From the NCBI GenBank assembly GCA_947044365.1, contig OX345637.1, forward strand, positions 2,585,001-2,649,000: DNA of 64,000 nt, given 5' to 3'. Numbering within the stretch: position 1 is the stretch's first letter; each line of letters opens with the position of its first letter. Made by a program: the position numbers and the translations under genes. The notes beneath the pieces were generated by a model. The model had not been told where the DNA came from, did no database searches, and saw only the letters and a program-made list of their open reading frames with translations. Shown here one piece after another: positions 1 through 10,905 of the stretch. Source of the stretch: Petrosia ficiformis. Lineage: Eukaryota > Porifera > Demospongiae > Haplosclerida > Petrosiidae.

Positions 1-180
1 CTCTTGTCTATACTGTATTATTATAATATGTTTAGTTAGTGTTAAAATCATGTATTATATGGTGTACTAGCAGTAAAACCCTTGTCTATACTGTCAATAG
101 TATAATATGCGTAATTAGTGGTAGAATTATGTTTACCAAGAGTATACCCCTGTCTATACTGTCATTAGTATAATATGCTA
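1..180. repeat. Degenerate tandem repeat
   Basis: Three imperfect units each contain a 'gtctatactgtca.tagtataatatg' core and start with 'ttgtctatactgt' near 4, 83 and 150. A related core occurs around 25,340-25,430. No coding signal is seen. Confidence 0.6.
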
Positions 181-1271
181 CCTACTATACTGACAGTGTA
201 TGTATGTAAGGTAGTGTGTTTCATAAAGAGGAGGATGAACCTGGAATCCTCCATCCTCTTATTATGTGTAACTAATATTATTCATTAAATAATGTGTCAA
301 ATACCACTGGAGGTAATCACACAACATTTAGATTTCCCAAATTTCCTATTGAGGATGGTAAAATTATAGTTACATGTCTATATTTCCCCTCCTATCTGTT
401 GAGATACAAACTGAAACTGAGTAGATATTATTGAGTGTGCACTAATTCATATGAAACTATTGTATATAGTATATGTATAGAATATATCCATCACACTAGG
501 GATATACGACCTGTTATATCCCATGGGAAAGAGCAGTGCTTGAGTGAAGCTGACGGCATGGCCCAAAGGAAATTTGAGGCTTCTTGAAAGCATTGCTCAT
601 TCTTGATGAACATAACACGTCTTATATCACTGATTGGATGGATATATATAAAGTGTGCAATATTTATTATATTCTGCCAAATCAGATCTCTACCAACCTG
701 TACTATCCTATTTCTCAATTATATGTTCCTCTTTAATTAGTGTTTGAAATTTCACTCATTCATATTCAGTATGATAAGGAATAGTAAATGACTGTAGTAT
801 AATAAATTACACGATCTATCACACTAAATAACTATACAGAAACTGAATTCTAACTCTCTCTCTCTCTCTCTAATGAACAGTGCAGTATCAGCAAGAAAAG
901 CTTGTTGCTTAAGTGTATCTGATTGTATGTCCTGTTGCCGGATGACCACATCATTTCTCTGAACCATATAATATCTTTTGACCTGTGTAATATCATGAGT
1001 CACAGTGCAATAATTTATGTGATAGAAATTACAGCTAAATAATAGTAATAGTAATAATACAAACCTAAATAGACACATTCTGATGTGAATTTCTTCACCA
1101 AACTGAATGAAGTTTGTTTGCACTGATATTATCAATATTACAAGTGGACAAGAGTGAAATTTTCATCTCGGAATTTGTATGTAAGCACTTTGTGCATATA
1201 TATGTATATATAATATATACATATTTATGAGTGTATAATAAATACTATAGTACATGTATTATACAGTGATT
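181..1271. other. No gene recognised
   Basis: AT-rich DNA. It holds a short (CT)n run at about 853-872. The longest open frames on the minus strand (491-718 and 824-1135) show no family resemblance, and one of them is made partly from the CT repeat, so none is called. Confidence 0.5.
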
Positions 1272-1496
1272 TAAGGTTTGAAAAGTGACACTTCCCACAA
1301 AATAAATTTGGCAAAATGTTTATGTTTATAATTAGTAGGTTGCCATTCTACTATTTAGCATAGGAGGTTAATGGAAGTTGAGTCTAATATATAGCTCTTC
1401 CTGGATACCCATTAACTGTACAAAGTGGTTGAATTATGACAAATGGAAGCTTAATTTATATCAAAATTATTTTGTGGGAAAATGTCACTTTTGTCA
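1272..1496. repeat. MITE-like inverted-repeat element
   Basis: The left end reads 'aaaagtgacacttcccac' followed by aaaataaattt. The right end, reverse-complemented, reads 'aaaagtgacattttcccac' followed by aaaataatttt. The terminal inverted repeats are about 30 bp, about 220 bp apart, with no coding potential. The 'gggaca..tttcc.acaaaat' style of the ends resembles the elements at 30,136-30,365 and 37,255-37,470. Confidence 0.6.
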
Positions 1497-2389
1497 CATA
1501 ATTACACATATGTACATTAGTATGTATGTATGTAATATGTAGTATGATTATAATTATGTAAATATAGTTTATGTATACATAATTTATATAATACATGTAA
1601 TGTGTGTTTGTGAATGTATCATATTTCCTTCGTTAGAATAAATGTAGCCTCTAATAAATTCTTTTAGTAAACACCATGGCTATGCCGTCTGGTTTACTAT
1701 TCATTCTATGTACATACTATATACAATTATACATGTACATGTATTGCTTTTTGTATGTATATAATTATGCATGTACCACATTCATATATTTATTATATGT
1801 GAGTACTTTATGTATCAACTCATTCTCTTTTAATGCTCACTGATCACAATTTTGTTCATAAACTAGTAAAATATGTTATTCAAGAATTCAAGTTATTTGT
1901 CTTTCTATACATCTCTAATAGGTATAATTTAAAGAGAAGAGATTGAGTCGTAATATGTGATCATCCATACATAAAGGATCCATATATCACAAGGTAATTA
2001 TGAACAAACAAATATTATAGTTAGCCTTAAATAATCATTAGTAAGGTATGCTTCTTGTAACCTAGAACCTTTAATTAGGGTATATATGGTACTGTATTCA
2101 TATTCCCGGATCCGACTTAAGGATTAATCATCGCATATTGCAGCTCATCCCAGCCAGTAGTCAATATTGTGTCACTCGTATTTCTCTTCACTGATCTCTT
2201 CCTCTTCACAGTGCTGCAGAATAATTACATGGAATATTAACAATGAAATGATATTGGTTTCTAAGTTGAAGAAACATTAATTTGCTGCTTTGTTATACAT
2301 GATTCTACCCTGATTTAAAGGTTCATTATTTAAATATTTATCATCAAGCACATTATGCAATAGTATCTATAGTGATCAGATCTAAGGAT
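1497..2389. other. No gene recognised
   Basis: AT-rich, non-coding sequence with short repeated 'tgtacatg/tatgta' words. Nothing specific is recognised. Confidence 0.4.
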
Positions 2390-4870
2390 CTTTATTTATC
2401 TAAATTTGAAGTGAAGCTAAACAGATTTTTGCTTGTTTCTATGTTCCATTCATCCCTAACTGGATCTCCTTTTAAATGTGCATTATACTGAATAACTCCA
2501 TTTAGTTGCATGTGTCTCCAAGCCCTGTTGTTCACTGTACAATAGACTGGTAAAAGTGCTTAATAACGACAGAAAGTAATGATTTTCGGTAGTTTCTATG
2601 TTGCAATCATCTCTAGATTGATTACCTTTTAAAGGTGGATTATAGTGAATTATTACGTACATGTATCTAATCCCTATTGTTCACTGTATAATCAACTTGT
2701 AACAATATTTTATAATGACAGAAAGTCAGGATGTTTGGTAGTTTAGTAATGAAGCTAAGGATCCTTACTAATTTCTATGATCCAATCATCCATACTTTGA
2801 TTTTCGTTTAATGGTGCATTATACTGAATAATTACTAATATGCTTCCAAGCCCTATTGTCCACTGTATCTTTGACTGGTGACAGTATTTAGAAGGTAAGG
2901 ATCTTTGGTGTTTATGCTAAAGATCTTTTCTAGTTTCTATATTCCAATCATCCTTAATGTGTATTTGGTATGTGATACTCAATAATTACATTTAATTACG
3001 TGTGTTTTCAACTCCTTTTTTCACCATATCATTGACTAATGATATAACATTAAGAGTTTAAGGATCATCATTGGTGTCATAATTATAATCTTTTTGTCCT
3101 TAACCCAATGCTGTTTTGGTGTATTATACTTAGTAATGACATAACTGAACGTAAGGATCTTTGTTGTTTCCTTTAGTTTCTATTTTCCTATTATCTCTCA
3201 TTTCATGTTTGTTTAAATTCATTCGAGTGTCTGTGTTGCTATTGCTCTCCGTATTGATGGCACGTAGCTTCTAAATTACAATTAATTGTCTTTGCTAGTT
3301 TCTATTGTTAAATTCATCTCTGTGTTCTCTGTTAACTTTTGTCTTTCTAACCTGACAACATCTATCTGGATTGCACATGTTGTTGGTTAAATGTTGTCTA
3401 CAATTAAATTCTCTGGAATTGTCCAGTGTTTGAATGAGCTGCTCTTTCTTGTAAAATCAGTTACTTGATGGATTGTTATGTCATTTTGTGATGGAGTATT
3501 AAAAGCAAATAAGCTTTATCATCATGAAATGGTATGATAGCCCAACAAGTAACTGAAACATGTGGATTACAACACTTGCGAACATTCTTTCTGGCCCAAA
3601 AATATCCTCAAACATGAATGTAATTAATAGGATATATATAACATTCGAACACCAGACAATTCCAGAAATGTAATTGGAATACATTTATGAGGTATGCGGC
3701 ATATAGACATGCACCATTTATATGTAATGATACTATTTTAATGAATCTACCTATTATATATAAGTGTGTGAACACTACTGAATCATTTGTTCATCCATCT
3801 TTCCATCTGTTTTCTCATTTGGACATTTATACATTTCATATTAATTACATCCATTTTTGAAGATCTTTTTGTGCCAGAAAGAATGTTTGCAAGTGTAGTA
3901 ATCCACATGTTTCAGTTACTTGTTGGGCTATCATACCATTTCATGATGAATAAAGCGTATTTGCTTTTAATACTCCATCACAAAATGACATAAGAATTCA
4001 TCAAATTAACTGATTTTCCGAGAAAGAGCAGCTCATTCAAACACTTGACGATTCGGGAAAATTTAATTGTAGACAACATTTAACCAACAAAATGTGCAAT
4101 CCAGATAGATGTTGTCAGGTTAGAAAGACGAAAGGTAACAGAGAACACAGAGATGAATTTAACATAGAAACTAGCAAAGGCAATTAGCTGTGGTTTAGAA
4201 ACCGTGAAACATCTTTGCATTCAATACAGAGAACAACAGCAATTAAAGACACAAGCAATCAAATGAATTTAAACGAACATGAAATTAGGGATAATTGGAA
4301 AATACAAACTAAAGTAAACAACAAAGATCCTTACATTCAATCATGTCATTATTAAGTATAATGCACCTAACAGCATCGGGTTATGGACAGGAAGATTATA
4401 AGACACCAATGATGACCTTAAACTCTTAAGACTATATCTTTAGTCTATGATATGGTCAAAGAAAGGAGTTGAAAACACATGCAATTAAATGTAATTATTG
4501 AGTATCATATACCAAATACACATTATGGATGAATGGAATTTAAACCTAGAAAAGATCCTTAGCTTATTTACCAAAGATCCTTACCTTCTAAGTACTGTCA
4601 CCAGTCAAATATACAGTCAACAATAGGGCTTGGAAACATATATAATTAAGAGTAATTATATATTAATAAAACTACCAAAGATCCTTACTTTCTTTATTAA
4701 ATACAGTTACCAGTCTATTACATACATAGGAATTGGATACATGTACAATGGAATGTAATGATTCACTCTAATGCACCTTTAACAGGTAATCAAGCTGGGA
4801 ATGATTGCAACACAGAAACTACTAAAGATTATTAAATACCATTACAAGTCTATTGCTAGTCTATTACTAG
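2390..4870. repeat. Fold-back element with tandem-repeat arms
   Basis: The right arm (about 3,830-4,870) is the diverged reverse complement of the left arm (about 2,500-3,710). For example, the block 3,487-3,640 pairs with 3,845-3,990. Each arm is itself built of roughly 150-190-bp tandem units that carry 'aaggatctttggtagtttct' variants, then 'gcattatactgaataatta', then 'ccaagccctattgttcactg'. Both arms can be read as a similar small open frame around 3,499-3,684 (-) and 3,787-3,993 (+). I take these as by-products of the inverted repeat, not genes. This is probably a non-autonomous fold-back DNA transposon. Confidence 0.7.
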
Positions 4871-4879
4871 TCTATTACT

Positions 4880-5070
4880 AGTGTGATAGTCACATTTCTT
4901 GTCAAGCCCAGCCTAACATTAACCGGCAAGCAAATACCTTCCTCAATATGTTTGCATACATACAATTGAAATTAGAAAAAATAGGTGCATGTATTACAGA
5001 AAACTTTTAAGAATAAAACATAGCTTAGTATACCAGAATCCTTGTTGTATTAAATGGGTAGTTAATGCTG
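4880..5070. repeat. Dispersed repeat, copy 1
   Basis: About 185 bp including 'tagtcacatttcttgtc', 'accggcaagcaaatacctt' and 'gttgtattaaatgggtagtt'. It recurs at about 80-90% identity in the same orientation at 24,980-25,170, so it is a dispersed element end or family. Confidence 0.65.
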
Positions 5071-5086
5071 CAAATTAATGCCTATT

Positions 5087-5087
<1 letters not shown>

Positions 5088-5117
<30 letters not shown>

Positions 5118-5160
5118 CAGATACACATTCGTACACACACACACCCACACACACACACTT
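5088..5160. repeat. (CA)n microsatellite
   Basis: Two runs of alternating ca separated by a short (ta)n stretch. Confidence 0.85.
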
Positions 5161-5646
5161 ACACTCTTAGATGTACACACACAAAAACAGCTTCTTCTGT
5201 CTTCGCTCATAATAAGTGGTACAAGTCATATACATAGGGAGAGACTGACATGGGTTGACATGAACAAAATTCTCATGAGGGATTATGTTTAAATCTAGAA
5301 CTAGCATGGTTCAAAGTAAGGGTGACATGTTGAGCCACAGGTAACAAAAACACAGTAAATCAGTGACAACAGAAGTAAATAATAATTATTATATCCCATA
5401 TTATATTCAGTACATGTACAACTAATTATTATTCACAAAACTTCATTTTCTTCCTCTTATAGTTGATGTAGAGATTCATGATGTAACAGTAGAGTTGAGA
5501 TCTCAGTTTAGATAAACACTAACAACATAATTACGAACATAAAAATATCTTTTAATAATTATATGTAAACAGAAAAATATTATTATATTGTTTACTACTG
5601 TGTATTCTTATTTATAGAAATTAATCAGCTCTTCAAATGACAGTAA
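5161..5646. other. 3' flank of the NLR gene
   Basis: AT-rich non-coding DNA immediately downstream (minus-strand sense) of the NLR stop codon. It probably holds the 3' UTR. No clear polyadenylation signal could be chosen among several AATAAT/ATAAGA-like words. Confidence 0.4.
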
Positions 5647-8600
5647 TCACGTTATCTCTGTCATTTCTACTAATAGATGAGGACCAAGTTTCATCTTTTT
5701 ACGTTCAGTAATCAGTGTTTTCTTCATATCATTTAATATGTCTATCATAGTAGATGATTTTCGAATACTAACGTAACATAATGATGGATGTAGTAACACG
5801 GTTTCCCAGAAGTGATGTATCGTTGATATCCAGTCTTCTTTATATGTATCTCCAGGAGGTAAAGATCGATTGAGTATCAGTTTCAGGAACTTCATGTCTT
5901 CATTTCTCTTCAGCATACTTGTTACATGAGGAATTATTTCTTCAAGATACAATGATGTCAATACCTGTACTGATATCTTCCATGTGTAAAATCTCACTGT
6001 CAGCGATTTTAGATTATGAGTAGCTTCAAAGAATTCTTTCAAATTAATATTTTCTGATAATATAATGTCTACATTCAGCTCTTGTAATGTGTGGTTTCCT
6101 CTCATACCGGTAGTCAGGTATTTGGTAAGTAATACACAATTGGGTGCTGGACTTTTGATCTCCAGACATTGTAATGATTTGTTTGATGACAGCATCAGTT
6201 GAAGAGATTTTCCCACTTCATCATGAAACAAACCAATGTTTTCACAGTTTATTCTTAGAGCTATGACAGTTCTATTACTGGAGAGAATGTTAAACAGTTC
6301 ATTAAGACTTCCTTCTCTCCCTAGTACTATATCCAGATGTTGTAGAAAAGGGTTACAATCTAAATAGATAATTAATGGCATCAGTGGTTTATATAGGGAT
6401 AGACTTTTTAGATTAGTAACATTACTTCCTATTCCAGGCAATAAAGTTTCTGTTTTCTTTACAGGATATGTTATGATATCATGTATTGTATCACTACTGA
6501 TATGTAGTGCTGTAAGAGATTCATTAGCTGGTATGACACATAAAGATGGTAATATTCTTTTAACAGGTGTATTCAGTTTAACAGCTTGTAAAGTTCGGTT
6601 GTTTTTCAATAGCTCTTCAATTTGTAATGACTCGGTATAAGTATAGTATGATGATAGTGAAAAGAACTGGATGGTACCATTTCTCTCTACTCCAGTAAGC
6701 AAACTATTTATTAATGAGTTGAATGGCATTTGTGAGAACTCCATTGAAAATTCTTTAATAGTATGATTTGTAGATAATGCCTTCTCCGTTTCCAGTAATA
6801 AATCGTTATCAATATGCTCTTTGAATTGACCATATAACCTTTTAATGTGTACATGTAGGATACTCAGATGAGGCATTTTAAACAGTTGTGTGAACATAAT
6901 CACAACTGAATCATGACGTATAGTAACGGATGAGTATTCAACATTAGTATAGCTTTCTTGAAGGTACTGACACAATGATGATTGGTGTATCTTAATTACT
7001 GATGTGATATCATTATATGCTGCTTTCATTACAATGCAATTAGTCATGTTTGTATCTTCATTGTAAAGTTTCAGCATGTCATGAACATATTCATGATGGA
7101 GATAATTCCAAGTGATTTTTGAGTTCTTCAGGAGAAAGGACAAACACAATAAATCAAATTGTGATGAATACACTCTATTCACGCAGAGAGTGGAGTTTGT
7201 AATGGATGAAACAAATATCTGACACAATACTTTGTTTTCAGACTCGTAAATTAGATGAAGCAATTGTATAGTATCTGTATCATAATAGGGTTCATGAAGA
7301 GGATAATTAGTATACACTGAATAATGAATTTCATCGCAAAGTAATTGTGGATTCTGATGAAACATATAGCACTGACGAGATTGAAAACCAAACAATGGTT
7401 CCCTTGTACACTGTAAGTTTACCTTTTTACTGAAATACTCTTGATAGCTGTCATCTTTAAGTTCAGTCAGACCTGCCACAAATCTTAGTGTCATTTGAAA
7501 GTGAGTTCCATGGAAATGTTCTCTAAACAGCACATTTTGATCATCATGGTGAGTTATCCACCATGCTGCCAGGAACTCCTGAATTGTTAGATGTAGAAAC
7601 TGATGTTTAGTGGTGTCGGCTATCTTGTAGCAGTTCATTAATCCAAAGTATTTCCACTTGAATGAATGCGATAACTTTAGTATTTCATTTCTATTGAAAG
7701 TGGTATTTTGTGTCTTGAGCTTCTCATAAGCACAACTACAAAGTTCATCAAATGCTCTCTTTTGATCTTCTTGTAGTTCCTCAAGTGATTCAACTGTGTC
7801 TGGATCAAGTTCTTCTTTTTTCATTGATCTCTTTATAGCATAAATAACATAATCTTGTAAAATTTAGTCAAAGTGTTAGGAAGACTAAAGCCACTTAGAT
7901 GATAAACTCTCACTAACATGGAACATACAAAAGGTATATAACATAATGACAAGACATCTTCCCTAATCTTCAATTCCTTTATTAATTGTCCAGCATTCTC
8001 ATCAGTCAGCTCATTCCTAACGTATGAAATATCTCTTGCTTTTTAAAGCCTAATACTTCAACATGATGATCAACAACCTGTAGTCGAAGAAGTTTTGCTG
8101 AAGCATACGTACGTGAAGTAACTAGTACATTACATTTGCGTAGTTGTTTTCCTTGAATTATATCCAGTATGAAAGATCTGTTTTGGTCTCTTCCCTTAAA
8201 CTCATCCCATCCATCAAATATTAATAACATATCTTTACCATCAGTCTCTATGATCTCATCACTAACAGCTTCACACATACTTTTACTACCATGAAATAGA
8301 GAAACAAGATCATAAATCTTTTCAGCTAATGATGCTTCCTCATCTCTGAGAGAAATAAGAAACACAAGAGCAAAGGAACAGTTTTTCATTTCATTGTTAG
8401 CCCACATGTTACACAATTTTTGACAAAGTGTAGTTTTTCCTACTCCTGGAGGTCCATCAACTACTACTTTGATTGGACTATTATCATCATTATGTTTCAG
8501 TACATCTTGCATGTCTATTTTCTCTGATACGTTCATTATATTATCTAATTTCCCTCGTAACATATTCCATGACCTCTTCATCCCTTCTGGTTCAGAGAAA

Positions 8601-8772
8601 CTTCCTCCATGTCCCTTAATGAGTCCGAGTTGTCCAAACTTGTCTCCACCAATACGTCGATCTAACAAGTCATTATATACTACAGGTTCTTCAACATATC
8701 GATCACTTAGTTCTTGAAAGAACTTGTCAGTTTCAGTGGTGACTTTAGATGATATGACATCTAATGACGTAC
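5647..8772 (-). CDS. NLR exon 6: NACHT NTPase, winged helix and LRRs
   Basis: The exon starts with GTSLDVISSKVTT after acceptor 'acatgcag'. Walker A is GPPGVGKTT (about 8,470-8,440) and Walker B is LLIFDGWDEF (about 8,230-8,200), followed by a sensor-like LVTSRTYASAKLL. The frame then breaks by one base near 8,025-8,035 and again near 7,840-7,846. The roughly 180 bases between still encode typical NLR helical sequence (ELTDENAGQLIKELK and CYIPFVCSMLVRVYHL) in the middle frame. From 7,824 a long frame runs to the stop at 5,647, with TIQEFLAAWW and then irregular leucine-rich repeats to the end. Both breaks lie in short T runs and are consistent with single-base losses. Confidence 0.85.
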
Positions 8773-10871
8773 CTGCATGTTTGAATGTATTTCAGAATCT
8801 GATTGTAACAAGAATTATTATTTTATATCCTTACCTAATTCTTTCATCATAGTTTTACATATCACAGACATCACTGAGTTTTTCTGATTAGTTAATACTC
8901 TACACAAAGAAATGAGTGTTTCTGAATTTTCATTGACTTTAAGAGATCTCTGAACTTCATTTAGTAATTTACTGGCCTTCTCATAACGAGGTACACTTGG
9001 AGTAGAAATGATATTATCTTTAACAACATTAGATATTAGATCAACACCCCACAAATCATTAGCAAGTCTATTTGGGTCCGATACCACATCAAGTATTTCA
9101 GAGAAATGTCTCTTCAATATGTTAAATGGTGTTAACTGATTTGGTTCACAAGATACTTGTGTACATGAGTCTTCTATAGATTGTGTTTTCTGTGATGCTG
9201 AAGCTGTAATGGGATCAAAATATTTAGGGTGTGTTGTGAATATCACAAAATTTAAAATTATACTAAGTAAACTAATTGTGTTAATTATATTTAATGCATC
9301 TATGTACAGAAAATGTGTGGTCTTACATAATAATATTATTACCTTCTTGACTAAGTTTTTTCCTCATTGCATCTGCAGTATCTTTCTCTCCACACCTATC
9401 TACTAATGATATTAACTCTTTCCATGATGCTTCTGGTGTGTTCTTACTCCACCAATCCAGTGCTATTTCTATTGCATAGTCATATGTTACATAATCCTTT
9501 ATTACAGCTGTCATCTTTCCCTTTAGCTCTACTGGAACACCCAGGAAACTTGTTAACAAACTCCACTTGCTCTTAAAACTAAATCCACATTCATACAACA
9601 GTGAAACTGCTTTGCTAGGAGTAAAATCTGTTAACAACCATAGATAATAGTAAGTGATATGTAAACATACTTATATAGTAGGTTATATACATGTGTGTTT
9701 AGTACTATAGTTATTATTTCGATTATCTACTCTCCTTGCCTTTTAAGGACCTTCTAGAACTTTAGAAATATATTTCAGGAAGAATAGCCAGCTATTAGTT
9801 CCAGTTTCTACATAAGCTAGTAAAACTACAATCAGCTTTCTTTCTGGCTTCTGCTGCTGTGTATTAGCTATTAGCTTGAGCGAACGTTCTATTAGTGACT
9901 ATTACGCGCCACGCCCATTAATTGACCGAGCCCCCCGAAAATGACGTAACTTCCTTAACTACGTATACAACGCATACTCGCGCAAGTGACACAAGATTAT
10001 ACATTATATATAAACATACATCGAACCCGTGGGAAAGCAATCATAGGGATGGCCCTACGGGCCATTAAAATAAAAGAGGTTGTAGAGATGTTAAAACCCA
10101 AAAAGCATGTGAACAAATTAAACTAACATAAGTACTTACACTGCTATAAAGCAAAATACGAAGTGCTATACTTATGTAGGGTTATATGAAAGTAGTTTGT
10201 TTAATTTTGGGTCCTATGTTAGCCTCCCAACCTTGTTCATATGCTTTTTGGGTTTTAACATCCCTACATCTTCTTTCATTTTATTGAAAATGTTTTTTAC
10301 TATTCTTGTTTCCATTGTTTTTTTTTCTGAATGATGTGAACATTTTTTGTAGATCAGTGAAGTTCAGTCTTTTTTTATATATCACTTATTTTTTATATAT
10401 CACTTATTTATGCATTAACATTCTCTTTCAGTTACAGATGATGTCTATTCTTTATTTCCCTTATAGCACTGTCTGCAGTCCTAGTGTCAGTCACTGAGCC
10501 AATCATTCAGTATTCCAATCATAGTCTACAATATTATTATACAATGGCTTTAATATTAATAATTATTGTATTCCTTATTATAAGAATGTATTTGCTCACA
10601 AATTTTATCTCACTATGCTTATGATTCCAAGCAATTATTACTCCTTTTCAGCTTCCATGTTCCGAGTATACAAATGCGCATGCATAATTAAATTTCACAT
10701 GGTTGGACTAACGAATATATTTTGAATACCAGAATTTTACTATGAATGGGACTGGAATACTTGTCTCTATAATTTTAGCAGAGATTTCAGTTCATCACCT
10801 GCAGTTGAATGTATGGGTGGCCATTTTCTTTCGGTGCCATCCCAACATAGATAGTACTACCGTACTCTTTG

Positions 10872-10905
<34 letters not shown>

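Noticed and set aside
824..1135. Minus-strand 103-codon open frame with a leucine-rich start
   Set aside because: Part is translated from a (CT)n repeat (RERERELE), there is no domain, and no splice or neighbour support.
3499..3993. Two similar short proteins (VVIHMFQLLVGLSYHFMM) on opposite strands
   Set aside because: They are mirror images produced by the inverted-repeat arms, with no independent coding evidence.
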